From the NCBI GenBank assembly GCA_031413955.1, contig JANOGB010000114.1, forward strand, positions 1-13,861: DNA of 13,861 bases, written 5' to 3'. This document shows, piece by piece, positions 1 to 7,094 of this stretch. A program made the translations under genes and the position numbers. Positions within the stretch are counted from its first letter, which is position 1, and every line of letters begins with the position of its first letter. The notes under the pieces were generated by a model. The model saw only the letters and a list, made by a program, of their open reading frames with translations, ran no database searches and had not been told where the DNA came from. The DNA comes from JABFRZ01 sp031413955 (GTDB lineage: Bacteria > Planctomycetota > UBA1135 > GCA-002686595).

Positions 1-45
1 TTTTTTTTTTGTTCCTGTCCGCGGTTTAAAAATTATCCCCCCCTC

Positions 46-65
46 CGGCGGGGGGCCCCCCGCCG
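46..65 (-). terminator. Perfect 20-bp GC palindrome after the last gene, possible terminator
   Basis: The bases CGGCGGGGGG and CCCCCCGCCG form an exact palindrome 23 bases beyond the stop codon of the DUF2231-cytochrome gene. On the minus strand it is followed, after a G-rich run, by ATAATTTTTAAA. A terminator is plausible from position, but the T-rich run is not directly next to the stem, and the homopolymer-rich end (1-45, beginning with ten T) may be a poorly assembled contig end. Confidence 0.35.
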
Positions 66-88
66 CTCCCGGTTGATCCACGGCTGAA

Positions 89-1738
89 TCAGGGAAGCTT
101 CGACTCGAATTTCGCCGGGTCGGCCCAGAACTCCTTCGGGCAGTTCGGGCAGCAGAAGCCGACCACGCGCGTGACGGTCGCCGAAGTGTGAACGAGCGCG
201 TACTTCGGGTTCACGGGGCTGCCCGAGACGGGGCAAGTCGTGTTCACGGGTCGCAGGGTCTCGGGCACGAGCTCGGCACCGGGCAGTGCGCGGTCGCTGG
301 TGAAGGCGAGCTCGCCCTCCACCTCCAGGGCCGCGGCCGCAGGCTCGTCGCCCGCGTTGACCTCGAGGTTGGTCCGCAGGCGCGCCAGCCCAGCGGGAGA
401 AAGGCCCGCGTTCCACAGCGCGACCTTGCGCAGGCTCGGGAGTCCGAGCAGGACCTCGACGGCGGCGTCGGTGATCTGCGTCTGCGCAAGATTGAGCTCC
501 TCGAGCGCGCCGTGGCCGGCGAGCGCGGCGAGGCCCGCGTCGGTGATCTGCGTGGCGCGCAGGTCGAGCCGGCGCAGCTTCGCGAAGCGCGCGAGGTCGG
601 TCAGGGCGGCGTCGCTGATGACGCTGCGGGCGAGCGAGAGCTCGACCGTCCACTCCGCGAGCGGCACGAGCAGCGCGCGCACCTCCGCGTCGCCAAGAGT
701 CGGCGCGACGGCGGCCACGTCGATCCACAGGTCCTCGGCCGCCGGGTCGACGCGCTCGTGGTGCAGGAACGCGCGCTCCAGCGCGCCGATTGCCTCGGCC
801 GGCGGGCCGGCGGGCTTGGCCGCGGGAGGTGCAGGCTCCTCTTCCGGAGCAACAGGCGCGGCCGGAGCCGGAGGAGACGCGGCCGCATCGCCGAACGGCG
901 CCCCGGCCGCGATCCAGGCCTCGAGTGCGGCCAGCTCCGCCGGCGTCGGCTGCGGCTTGCCCTCGGGCGGCATGTGGTCCTCGTGCTCGAGCGGCAGCGA
1001 CGCGCGCTGGAAGAGCAGGCTCGCCGCCGGATCGCCGGGCACGAGCACGGCTCCGTCCTCGCCGCCGGCGAGCAGGCCTGCGCGTGAGTCGAGCCGCAGG
1101 TCGCCCTTGTGCTTCGTCGGACCGTGGCAGCTCGCACAGCGCGCGGCGAAGAACGGCGCGATGACCTCCGCGTAGGTGTCCGGCTCTTCAACCGGGAGCG
1201 CCGGGCTCCAGCCCGGCTCTTTTTCTTGGCTTGTTCCGTTCTCGGTAGGGGAAGGGAGAGAATCAGAGCCAGGCTGGAGCCTGGCGTTCCCGGGGAGAAG
1301 CTCGCCACGCACACGCGGCCCGTCCAGCCAGTCCGCCCCGTGCGTGAGCACCGAGCCCTTGTGTCCGGCGAGCACGAGCAGAACGCACCCGACGACGAGC
1401 GCCGTCCGATAGAACCCGAGGCGCCGGGGAGAGCGTGCGCGCGGGTCGTGCAGCAGCGCCGCCAGCACCGCGGTGATCGCGAGCGCGATCCCCAGGCGCT
1501 CGTGCCACTCGAGCGTCTCGCCGCCGTACCCCTCCTCGTGCGACAGGACCCAGCCCGACGCGGAGGTGACGACGGCCGAAAGCGCCGCCAGCCACAGGAA
1601 CAGTCCCAGCGCCGGGCGCGTCACCTTGCCCTTCGAGGCCAGGACCTCCAGCACGAGCGCGCCCAGCAGCAGGCCGATCGGCAGATGCAAGATCAGCGGG
1701 TGCAGCCGCCCGAAGAAGGCGAAGTCGGAGACGGACAT
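89..1738 (-). CDS. DUF2231 membrane domain / planctomycete cytochrome c / LRR / YHS-like fusion protein
   Basis: A 549-residue membrane-anchored haem protein. Residues 8-22 (GRLHPLILHLPIG) and 126-138 (HKGSVLTHGADWL) are DUF2231 hallmarks around four predicted membrane helices (about 16-33, 43-61, 83-97, 111-125). A PSCyt1-type cytochrome c domain follows (about 188-283), with haem motif CASCH at 201-205 and a likely axial Met in HMPPEG (M256). A Pro/Ala-rich linker (285-316) leads to leucine-rich repeats (about 365-460). The C-terminus (500-549) has C502 in NTTCPVSG and C529, C530 and C533 in GFCCPNC, resembling a YHS/TRASH metal-binding fold. Residues 149-182 are encoded by a REPIN-like repeat. 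The start lies 16 nt after the DUF1501 stop, with an AGGGG just upstream, so it is probably last in that operon. A role in envelope electron transfer is inferred; the substrate is unknown. The fold of the C-terminal module is the least certain part. Confidence 0.9.
   Translation of the reverse strand: MSVSDFAFFGRLHPLILHLPIGLLLGALVLEVLASKGKVTRPALGLFLWLAALSAVVTSASGWVLSHEEGYGGETLEWHERLGIALAITAVLAALLHDPRARSPRRLGFYRTALVVGCVLLVLAGHKGSVLTHGADWLDGPRVRGELLPGNARLQPGSDSLPSPTENGTSQEKEPGWSPALPVEEPDTYAEVIAPFFAARCASCHGPTKHKGDLRLDSRAGLLAGGEDGAVLVPGDPAASLLFQRASLPLEHEDHMPPEGKPQPTPAELAALEAWIAAGAPFGDAAASPPAPAAPVAPEEEPAPPAAKPAGPPAEAIGALERAFLHHERVDPAAEDLWIDVAAVAPTLGDAEVRALLVPLAEWTVELSLARSVISDAALTDLARFAKLRRLDLRATQITDAGLAALAGHGALEELNLAQTQITDAAVEVLLGLPSLRKVALWNAGLSPAGLARLRTNLEVNAGDEPAAAALEVEGELAFTSDRALPGAELVPETLRPVNTTCPVSGSPVNPKYALVHTSATVTRVVGFCCPNCPKEFWADPAKFESKLP
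1194..1293. repeat. REPIN-like element A, in frame inside the DUF2231-cytochrome gene
   Basis: Left unit (1194-1222) is GGGAGC followed by the hairpin GCCGGGCT-CC-AGCCCGGC. Right unit (1264-1293) is the inverted form with hairpin GCCAGGCT-GG-AGCCTGGC followed by GTTCCC. A spacer of 41 bases lies between them. Total length is about 100 bp. The layout of two inverted GGAG-type hairpin units with a variable spacer is that of a REPIN. The element stays open in the gene's frame and encodes residues 149-182, between the last membrane helix and the cytochrome domain. Confidence 0.85.
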
Positions 1739-1754
1739 CGCCCCTAGTCTGCCG

Positions 1755-3197
1755 TCAGGCGAGCAGCTCGGGTACCACGCGTCCGGAGACGTCCGTAAGA
1801 CGGAAGTCGCGGCCCTGGTGACGGAAGACGAGCCGCTCGTGCTCGAGCCCCAGCAAGTGCAAGAGCGTCGCGTGCAGGTCGTGCACCTCGAGCGGGTTCT
1901 CGATCACGTTGTAGCCGTACTCGTCGGTCTTGCCGTAGGAGATGCCCGGCGCCACGCCGCCGCCCGCCATCCACAGCGTGAAGCAGCGCGGGTGGTGATC
2001 GCGCCCGTAGTTCGTGGTCGAGAGCTCGCCCTGCGAATACACCGTGCGTCCGAACTCGCCGCCCCACAGCACCAGCGTCTCGTCCAGCAGGCCGCGGCGC
2101 TTCAGGTCCGTGATCAGCGCCGCCTGCGGCTGGTCGACCGCTTGTGCCTGGAGCCGGATCTCATCCGGCAGGTTGCCGTGCTGGTCCCAGCCGCGCATGT
2201 AGAGCTGGATGAAGCGCACGCCGCGCTCGGTCAGGCGCCGCGCGAGCAGGCAGTTCGCCGCGAACGAGCCAGGCGTGCGCACCTCGGGCCCGTAGAGCGC
2301 GAGCGTCTCCTCGCTCTCGTCGGAGAAGTCCGTCAGCTCCGGCACCGACATCTGCATGCGATAGGCCATCTCCGCCTGGGCGATGCGCGCGCGCACCTCG
2401 GGGTCGAGCGAGCGTTCGGCCTCGCGCTCGTTCAGGGCCGCGACGAGATCGAGCATGCGCCGCCGGTCGGCGCGCTCGACGCCGGGCGGATTCTCGAGGT
2501 ACAGCACCGGATCGCCAGCCGAGCGCAGCTTGCAGCCCTGGTGCTCGCTCGGCAGGAAACCCGAGCCCCAGAAGCGCGCCGCCAGCGCCTGCATGTTCCC
2601 TTTGCCCTGCGTGATCATCACCACGAAGGCCGGCAGGTTCTGGTTCGCGCTGCCGAGGCCATAGCTGACCCACGCGCCGAACGAAGGCCGCCCGGGCTGC
2701 TGGTTGCCGGTCTGGAAGAAGGTGATGCCCGGCTCGTGGTTGATCGCCTCGGTGCGCATCGAGTGCACGAACGCGAGCTCGCGCGCGACCTTGCCGGTGA
2801 ACGGCATCAGCTCGCTGACCCAGGCGCCGTCCTGGTGGTTCGCGTAGCGCGAGAACTTGAAGATGGAGGGCGCGACCGGGAACCGCGACTGCCCGGAGGT
2901 CATGCCCGTCAGCCGCTGGCCCTGGCGGATCGAGTCCGGCAGGTCCTGGTCGAAGCGCGCGCGCAGCCCGGGCTTGTAGTCGTACAGATCGAGCTGCGAG
3001 GGCGCGCCCTCCATGTGCATGTAGATCACCCTACGCGCCTTCGGCGCGAGGAGTGGATTGCGACTCGGGCCCGTCCCGAGACAGTGCGCGAGCGCGCTCG
3101 TCCCGAGCGCCGCCCCCAGCGTCCCCGCCGTACGCGCGAAGAAACGTCGGCGCGTCAACGTGAGACCGAGGTCGAAGAGGGGACCGTATGGCTGCAT
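1755..3197 (-). CDS. DUF1501 family protein, Tat-exported
   Basis: A 480-residue DUF1501 protein. The family is, to my knowledge, related to the alkaline phosphatase/sulfatase superfamily, but most members have no proven activity. A twin-arginine signal is visible at residues 16-36 (TRRRFFARTAGTLGAALG), so export of a folded and perhaps metal-bearing protein is likely. Family motifs include MEGAPSQLDLYDYKPG (62-77), RGWDQHGN (335-342), WGGEFGRT (378-385) and GRDHHP (398-403), with His/Asp residues that could bind metal. I chose the ATG at 3197 because it gives a normal Tat n-region. An upstream in-frame ATG at 3257 lies inside an inverted-repeat arm and adds 20 residues that look unrelated. 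No good Shine-Dalgarno sequence precedes 3197. It lies between the PSD1-type gene and the DUF2231 gene on the same strand. In planctomycetes DUF1501 genes commonly sit beside PSCyt1/PSD1 genes, as here. Confidence 0.93.
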   Translation of the reverse strand: MQPYGPLFDLGLTLTRRRFFARTAGTLGAALGTSALAHCLGTGPSRNPLLAPKARRVIYMHMEGAPSQLDLYDYKPGLRARFDQDLPDSIRQGQRLTGMTSGQSRFPVAPSIFKFSRYANHQDGAWVSELMPFTGKVARELAFVHSMRTEAINHEPGITFFQTGNQQPGRPSFGAWVSYGLGSANQNLPAFVVMITQGKGNMQALAARFWGSGFLPSEHQGCKLRSAGDPVLYLENPPGVERADRRRMLDLVAALNEREAERSLDPEVRARIAQAEMAYRMQMSVPELTDFSDESEETLALYGPEVRTPGSFAANCLLARRLTERGVRFIQLYMRGWDQHGNLPDEIRLQAQAVDQPQAALITDLKRRGLLDETLVLWGGEFGRTVYSQGELSTTNYGRDHHPRCFTLWMAGGGVAPGISYGKTDEYGYNVIENPLEVHDLHATLLHLLGLEHERLVFRHQGRDFRLTDVSGRVVPELLA

Positions 3198-3229
3198 GAG
3201 CGCCAGAGATCGTACTTCGGCTGCGGATC

Positions 3230-3332
3230 GGAGTACGGAGTCGGAGCAAATTATCAACGATCCTGCCTGCGGCCAGGCGTTCTCCGGGCGCTCTCGCCGG
3301 ATCGTTGATAATTTGCTCCGACTCCGTACTCC
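3230..3332. repeat. Perfect 34-bp inverted repeat in the PSD1-DUF1501 gap
   Basis: Bases 3230-3263 and 3299-3332 are exact reverse complements (34 of 34), separated by 35 bases. The arms include CAAATTATCAACGATCC and are clearly lower in GC than the rest of the window. The spacer holds a second small hairpin (GCCTG at 3265-3269 with CAGGC at 3274-3278). The element starts 3 bases after the PSD1-type stop codon and ends 32 bases before the DUF1501 start. There is no T-tract typical of an intrinsic terminator, and I see no clear target-site duplication. It could be a MITE-like insertion or a structured intergenic RNA that separates expression of the two genes. Confidence 0.9.
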
Positions 3333-3335
3333 TCG

Positions 3336-6300
3336 TCAGCCGCGCGTGAGCACCGCGTCGAGGTTCAGGACCGCGTTGGCCAGCATCGTCCAGGCGGCGA
3401 GCTCGAGCGGGTCGAGCTCGGCCGGGGGAGCCGAGTCCCCCACCTCGATCAGTCCCGCGGCCGCCTCCGGCGCCGGCTGGTAGCGGGCGCGGAAGTCAGC
3501 GAGGGCGTCCCTGAGGAGAGCGAGCTCCTCCCCGTCGGGGGCGCGCACGGCGCAGCGCAGGAAGAGGAGCGCGAGTCGCTCGGAGTCGTCGGCCGCGGGT
3601 GCGGACAAGACGCGCGCCGCAAGGCCCCGCGCGGCCTCGACGAACTGCTCGTCGTTCCACAGCGCCAGCGCCTGCAGCGGCGTGTTGGTCGAGGCGCGGC
3701 GGATGGTGCAGAACTCGCGCGTGGGCGCGTCGAGCGTCATCAGGGAGGGCGGTGGGCAGGCGCGCTTCCAGTACGTGTAGAGACTGCGGCGCCAGAGGTC
3801 GTCGCCCGAGCCGCGCACGTATTCGCGCGTGTTCGACTGGATCATCGCGACTTCCTGCCACAGCCCCTCGGGCTGGTAGGGCTTCACCGAGGGTCCGCCC
3901 AGGCGCTCGACCAGCAGGCCGCTCACGTACAACGCTTGATCGCGCAGCGCCTCGGCCGAGAGTCGTTTCCTGGGGAAGTACGCGAGCCCGCGGTTCTCGG
4001 GATCGCGCTCCCTCAGCTCGGGCCGCGCGACGGACGCCTGGCGGTAGGTGGCGCTCTCCACCAAGAGGTGCAGCACGTGCTGCACGTCCCAGCCGCTCTC
4101 ACGGAACTCGAGCGCGAGCCAGTCGAGCAGCTCCGGGTGCGAGGGCCACTCGCCCTGCAGCCCGAAGTCCTCGCTCGTGCGCACGAGGCCGGTGCCGAAG
4201 ACGAGCTCCCACAGGCGGTTGACGGCCACGCGCGCGAAGAGCGGGTTCTCGGGCGCGGTCAGCCATTGCGCGAGGCCGCGCCGGTCGAGCGGCGCGCCTT
4301 CCGGCAGGACGCCGAGCGCGGCCGGCACGCCGCGCGTCACCGGATGGTCCTTGTCCGGGTGGTCGTAGGCGCCGCGCAGCAAGAGGAACGTCTCGCGCGG
4401 GATCGCGAGCTCCTTCATCACCATCGTGCGCGGAGTGACGGCGTCCAGATCGACAAGCGCCTTCTCGGTCGCGGCGATCTTCTCGGTGTGGGCGCGATAC
4501 TCCGCCGAGAACGCGAGCCGCCAGGCGCGCGCCAGCGCGGCCTCGCGTTCGCTCGAACGGGCCCCGTCCGGCAGGAAGGCGAACAGGAGCTCGCCCGCGA
4601 GCTCGCGTTCACGGCGCCCGGGCTTCCAGGTGAAGCCCGCCTGTCCGCCCGTGTTCACGACCTCGAGCACCAGCGTGTGCGTCCCGGCCGGGAGCGCGAG
4701 CTCGAGCTGGTCCTGGTCGGCCGCGAGGCCGCGGTCGACCTGGCGCGAGCTCACCTCGGCGCCGTCCAGGAACAGGCGATAGCCGTCGTCGCTGCCGAGC
4801 GCGACCGGAACGGTGCGCGCGCTGGGCACGAACAGCTTGCGCCCGAGGTAGTGCACGTTGACGCCGCCCGCGAGCTCGCCGTTCAGGCGTCCGTCGGGGA
4901 ATCGCTGCACAAAGCGCCACTTCTGACCGGAGAAGTCCTTCGTCCGATCGAGCGCGAGATCGAGCTCGGGTCCGAAGCTCGCCGAGTATCCGGCAGGATT
5001 CGGGCCCGTCTCGAAGGGCCCGGCGACGAGCCAGTCGGTGGCCGCGACGGGCACGGCCTCGAGCCCGACCTGGGCGAGCTGCGCGAGCGACAGGCGCACA
5101 CGGCCGAGCGCGTGCTGCGCGTAGGTCGAGCGGTAGGAGAGGCGCACCACGACCTCGGTGCCGCCCGCGAAACCGAAGGGCTCGTCGGCCAGGAACAGCG
5201 CCACGCGTCCGCCGGGCTGCTGGTGCGCGCCGACCGCCCAGCCGTGCTCGTCGGGATCGAGCGCGGCCGTGATGCCGTACTCGCCGTCCTGCTGCTCGAA
5301 GTCGGCCCAGGCCCACGTGAAGTGCAGCGGACGGCGCTGCTGTGGATCTCGGATCGAGATCACCTCGGCGCTGATCCCGGACAGCACGGCGTTGCCGTTG
5401 TCCGCGCGCCCGACACGGCCCTCGAAGAAGCTCGGATCGCCGAGCGCTTCGAGCGCGACGAGCCGCAGGTCCGTGGCGTTCGTCCTCGTGCGGATCTCGT
5501 GCTCGTCCTGGGCCGGGATGGCGCCCGAGGCGAGCACCGAGCCGTCGTCCTGGACAGTCAGGGTCGAGCCCTCGCTCGAGCGCGCTCCGGCGAGCTCGAG
5601 CGCGGCCCACTCGAGCCCGCTGGAACGCGCCAGCTGCGCGAAGAACGCCGCGCGCGTCTGGTCCTCACCCGGCACGGGTTCCTCGAGCGCGACCTGCTCG
5701 AGTGCGAGCGTCGCCTCGAGCTCCGCGCGGCGTGCCCTCTGCTCCTCGGTGGGCACCACGAGGAACGGCTCGAGCGCGCGGTTCGCATCCGGCACCTGCG
5801 AGTAGAGCCCCGGCTCCTCGATCGAGTTGAAGAACGAGTAGAAGCGGTAGAACTCATCCTGCGAAACGGGGTCGAACTTGTGCTCGTGGCAGCGCGCGCA
5901 GCCCAACGTAAGTCCCAGAAAAACAGCGCCCGTCGTGGCGGCGCGGTCGACCGCGTACTCGACCAGGTACTCGGCGTCGATCGCGCCGCCCTCGTCGGTC
6001 GTCACATGATTGCGGTTGAAGCCGCTGGCGATCTTCTGCGCCGTGCCGGCGTCCGGCAGCAGGTCACCGGCGAGCTGCTCGGTCACGAAGCGATCGAAGG
6101 GCAGGTTGTCGCGGTAGGCCGTGAGCACCCAGTCGCGCCACAGCCACATCTGCCGCCCAGCGTCCATGTGGATGCCGCTCGTGTCGGCGTAGCGCGCCTG
6201 GTCCATCCACGGCGTCGCCATGCGCTCGGCGTGGCGTGTGCGGTACGGCTCCTCGGCGAAGAGGCGCGTCACCCAGCGCTCGTAGCGATCGGGCGCGGGA

Positions 6301-6932
6301 TCGGCGAGGAAAGCCGCGAGCTCCTCCGGCGTAGGCGGCAGCCCCGTGAGGTCCAGGAACAGGCGCCGGAGCTGCGTCTCGGGCGGCGCCGCGGGCGAGG
6401 GTGCGACGCCTTCGGCTTCGAGCTTCGCGCGCACGAAGCGGTCCACCTCGTTCTGGCAGCCGCGCTCGTCACGCTCGTCACGCTCGTCACGCACGGCCGG
6501 CACGCCCGGGCGCACGGGCGCCACGAACGACCAGTGCGGCTCGTACCGCCCGCCCTCCTCGATCCAGCGCCCGAGCAGCGCGCGCTCTTCCGTGCTCAGC
6601 GGCCGCCGGTTCGATTTCGCCGGCGGCATGCGCTCATCCGCGTCGGCGTCCGTGATGCGCTGCCAGAGCGCGCTCTCCTCGCGCTCACCGGGTACGACTG
6701 CCGCACCGTGCTCGCGCGCCGCCGTGGCGGTCGCGAACAGATCGAGGCGCAGCTCGGCCTGACGTTTGTTCGCGTCCGGCCCATGGCACGGGAAGCAGCG
6801 ATCGGCCAGGATCGGACGCACGTCGCGGTCGTAGGAGAGCGGCGCGCGCGCGTCCTTCGAGCCGCCAGGGAAACCCAGTGACGCCCAACCGCCGATGACC
6901 GACGCAACTGGGATCAGCAGGCACGCGCGCAT
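3336..6932 (-). CDS. PSCyt1-DUF1549-DUF1553 (PSD1) planctomycete cytochrome-type protein
   Basis: A 1198-residue exported protein with standard family order. A signal peptide covers about 1-24 (MRACLLIPVASVIGGWASLG). PSCyt1 follows, with haem motif CFPCH at 46-50 and M102 in RMPP as probable sixth ligand. DUF1549 (PSCyt2) spans about 163-372 (FLDLTGLPPTPEEL, QLAGDLLPDA) and ends with a second haem-like motif CARCH at 345-349. A long beta-rich middle (about 385-880) includes a PA14-like stretch near 690-775 (SDDGYRLFLDG). DUF1553 runs from about 885 to 1110 (RVAVNRLWELVFGTGLV, SHPELLDWLA, RRASTNTPLQALALWND). I chose the ATG at 6932 because the signal peptide begins there; an in-frame ATG at 7070 adds 46 residues that do not look like protein. 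No clear Shine-Dalgarno is present. It probably acts at the cell surface with DUF1501 and the DUF2231-cytochrome. The reaction is unknown, and carbohydrate binding by the middle region is only a guess. Confidence 0.95.
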   Translation of the reverse strand: MRACLLIPVASVIGGWASLGFPGGSKDARAPLSYDRDVRPILADRCFPCHGPDANKRQAELRLDLFATATAAREHGAAVVPGEREESALWQRITDADADERMPPAKSNRRPLSTEERALLGRWIEEGGRYEPHWSFVAPVRPGVPAVRDERDERDERGCQNEVDRFVRAKLEAEGVAPSPAAPPETQLRRLFLDLTGLPPTPEELAAFLADPAPDRYERWVTRLFAEEPYRTRHAERMATPWMDQARYADTSGIHMDAGRQMWLWRDWVLTAYRDNLPFDRFVTEQLAGDLLPDAGTAQKIASGFNRNHVTTDEGGAIDAEYLVEYAVDRAATTGAVFLGLTLGCARCHEHKFDPVSQDEFYRFYSFFNSIEEPGLYSQVPDANRALEPFLVVPTEEQRARRAELEATLALEQVALEEPVPGEDQTRAAFFAQLARSSGLEWAALELAGARSSEGSTLTVQDDGSVLASGAIPAQDEHEIRTRTNATDLRLVALEALGDPSFFEGRVGRADNGNAVLSGISAEVISIRDPQQRRPLHFTWAWADFEQQDGEYGITAALDPDEHGWAVGAHQQPGGRVALFLADEPFGFAGGTEVVVRLSYRSTYAQHALGRVRLSLAQLAQVGLEAVPVAATDWLVAGPFETGPNPAGYSASFGPELDLALDRTKDFSGQKWRFVQRFPDGRLNGELAGGVNVHYLGRKLFVPSARTVPVALGSDDGYRLFLDGAEVSSRQVDRGLAADQDQLELALPAGTHTLVLEVVNTGGQAGFTWKPGRRERELAGELLFAFLPDGARSSEREAALARAWRLAFSAEYRAHTEKIAATEKALVDLDAVTPRTMVMKELAIPRETFLLLRGAYDHPDKDHPVTRGVPAALGVLPEGAPLDRRGLAQWLTAPENPLFARVAVNRLWELVFGTGLVRTSEDFGLQGEWPSHPELLDWLALEFRESGWDVQHVLHLLVESATYRQASVARPELRERDPENRGLAYFPRKRLSAEALRDQALYVSGLLVERLGGPSVKPYQPEGLWQEVAMIQSNTREYVRGSGDDLWRRSLYTYWKRACPPPSLMTLDAPTREFCTIRRASTNTPLQALALWNDEQFVEAARGLAARVLSAPAADDSERLALLFLRCAVRAPDGEELALLRDALADFRARYQPAPEAAAGLIEVGDSAPPAELDPLELAAWTMLANAVLNLDAVLTRG
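6463..6489 (-). repeat. Three tandem 9-bp units inside the PSD1-type gene
   Basis: The plus-strand unit CGCTCGTCA occurs three times in a row with no mismatch. It encodes the repeated charged tripeptide DER (residues about 148-156) in the linker between the PSCyt1 and DUF1549 domains. The length is a multiple of three, so slippage here would change linker length without breaking the frame. Confidence 0.9.
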
Positions 6933-7094
6933 ATGGATGCCGTGATCGTACCGCCGCCCGTGCACGCGGGGTACGGGCCAACGCTTCCAACCCTCGGCTC
7001 GCGAGCCTGATTCACGGAGCTGGAGGAAACCAGGCCCGATGGAAGCACCTGACACCGAGGGGATGTCCACCGCGGATCTGGATGAGCGGCGTGC
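6933..7094 (-). promoter_or_regulatory. Intergenic gap, likely upstream region of the left operon
   Basis: This 162-bp gap between the J-domain gene stop and the PSD1-type start is the longest non-coding gap between the middle and left blocks, so a promoter for the left three genes is most likely here. I cannot point to a convincing -35/-10 pair. It contains a perfect 12-bp palindrome GGCTCGCGAGCC at 6996-7007, which could be an operator or a chance GC-rich palindrome. No T-tract terminator for the upstream gene is visible. Confidence 0.3.

Noticed and set aside
3198..3257. A longer DUF1501 start at the ATG at 3257
   Set aside because: It falls in an inverted-repeat arm and would place 20 unrelated residues before the Tat signal.
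1473..3308. A 611-codon plus-strand frame
   Set aside because: It lies opposite the DUF1501 gene, has biased Arg/Ala/Glu composition and no domain.
3230..3332. An intrinsic transcription terminator
   Set aside because: The stem is long and not GC-rich at its base, and no T-tract follows on the minus strand, so the classical terminator form is not met, although a role in transcript structure remains possible.
3936..6881. A very long open frame (981 codons) on the plus strand opposite the PSD1-type gene
   Set aside because: In GC-rich DNA the antisense strand of a real gene often lacks stops. The translation is Arg/Glu/Leu low-complexity with no domain, while the minus strand encodes a complete PSCyt1-DUF1549-DUF1553 protein.
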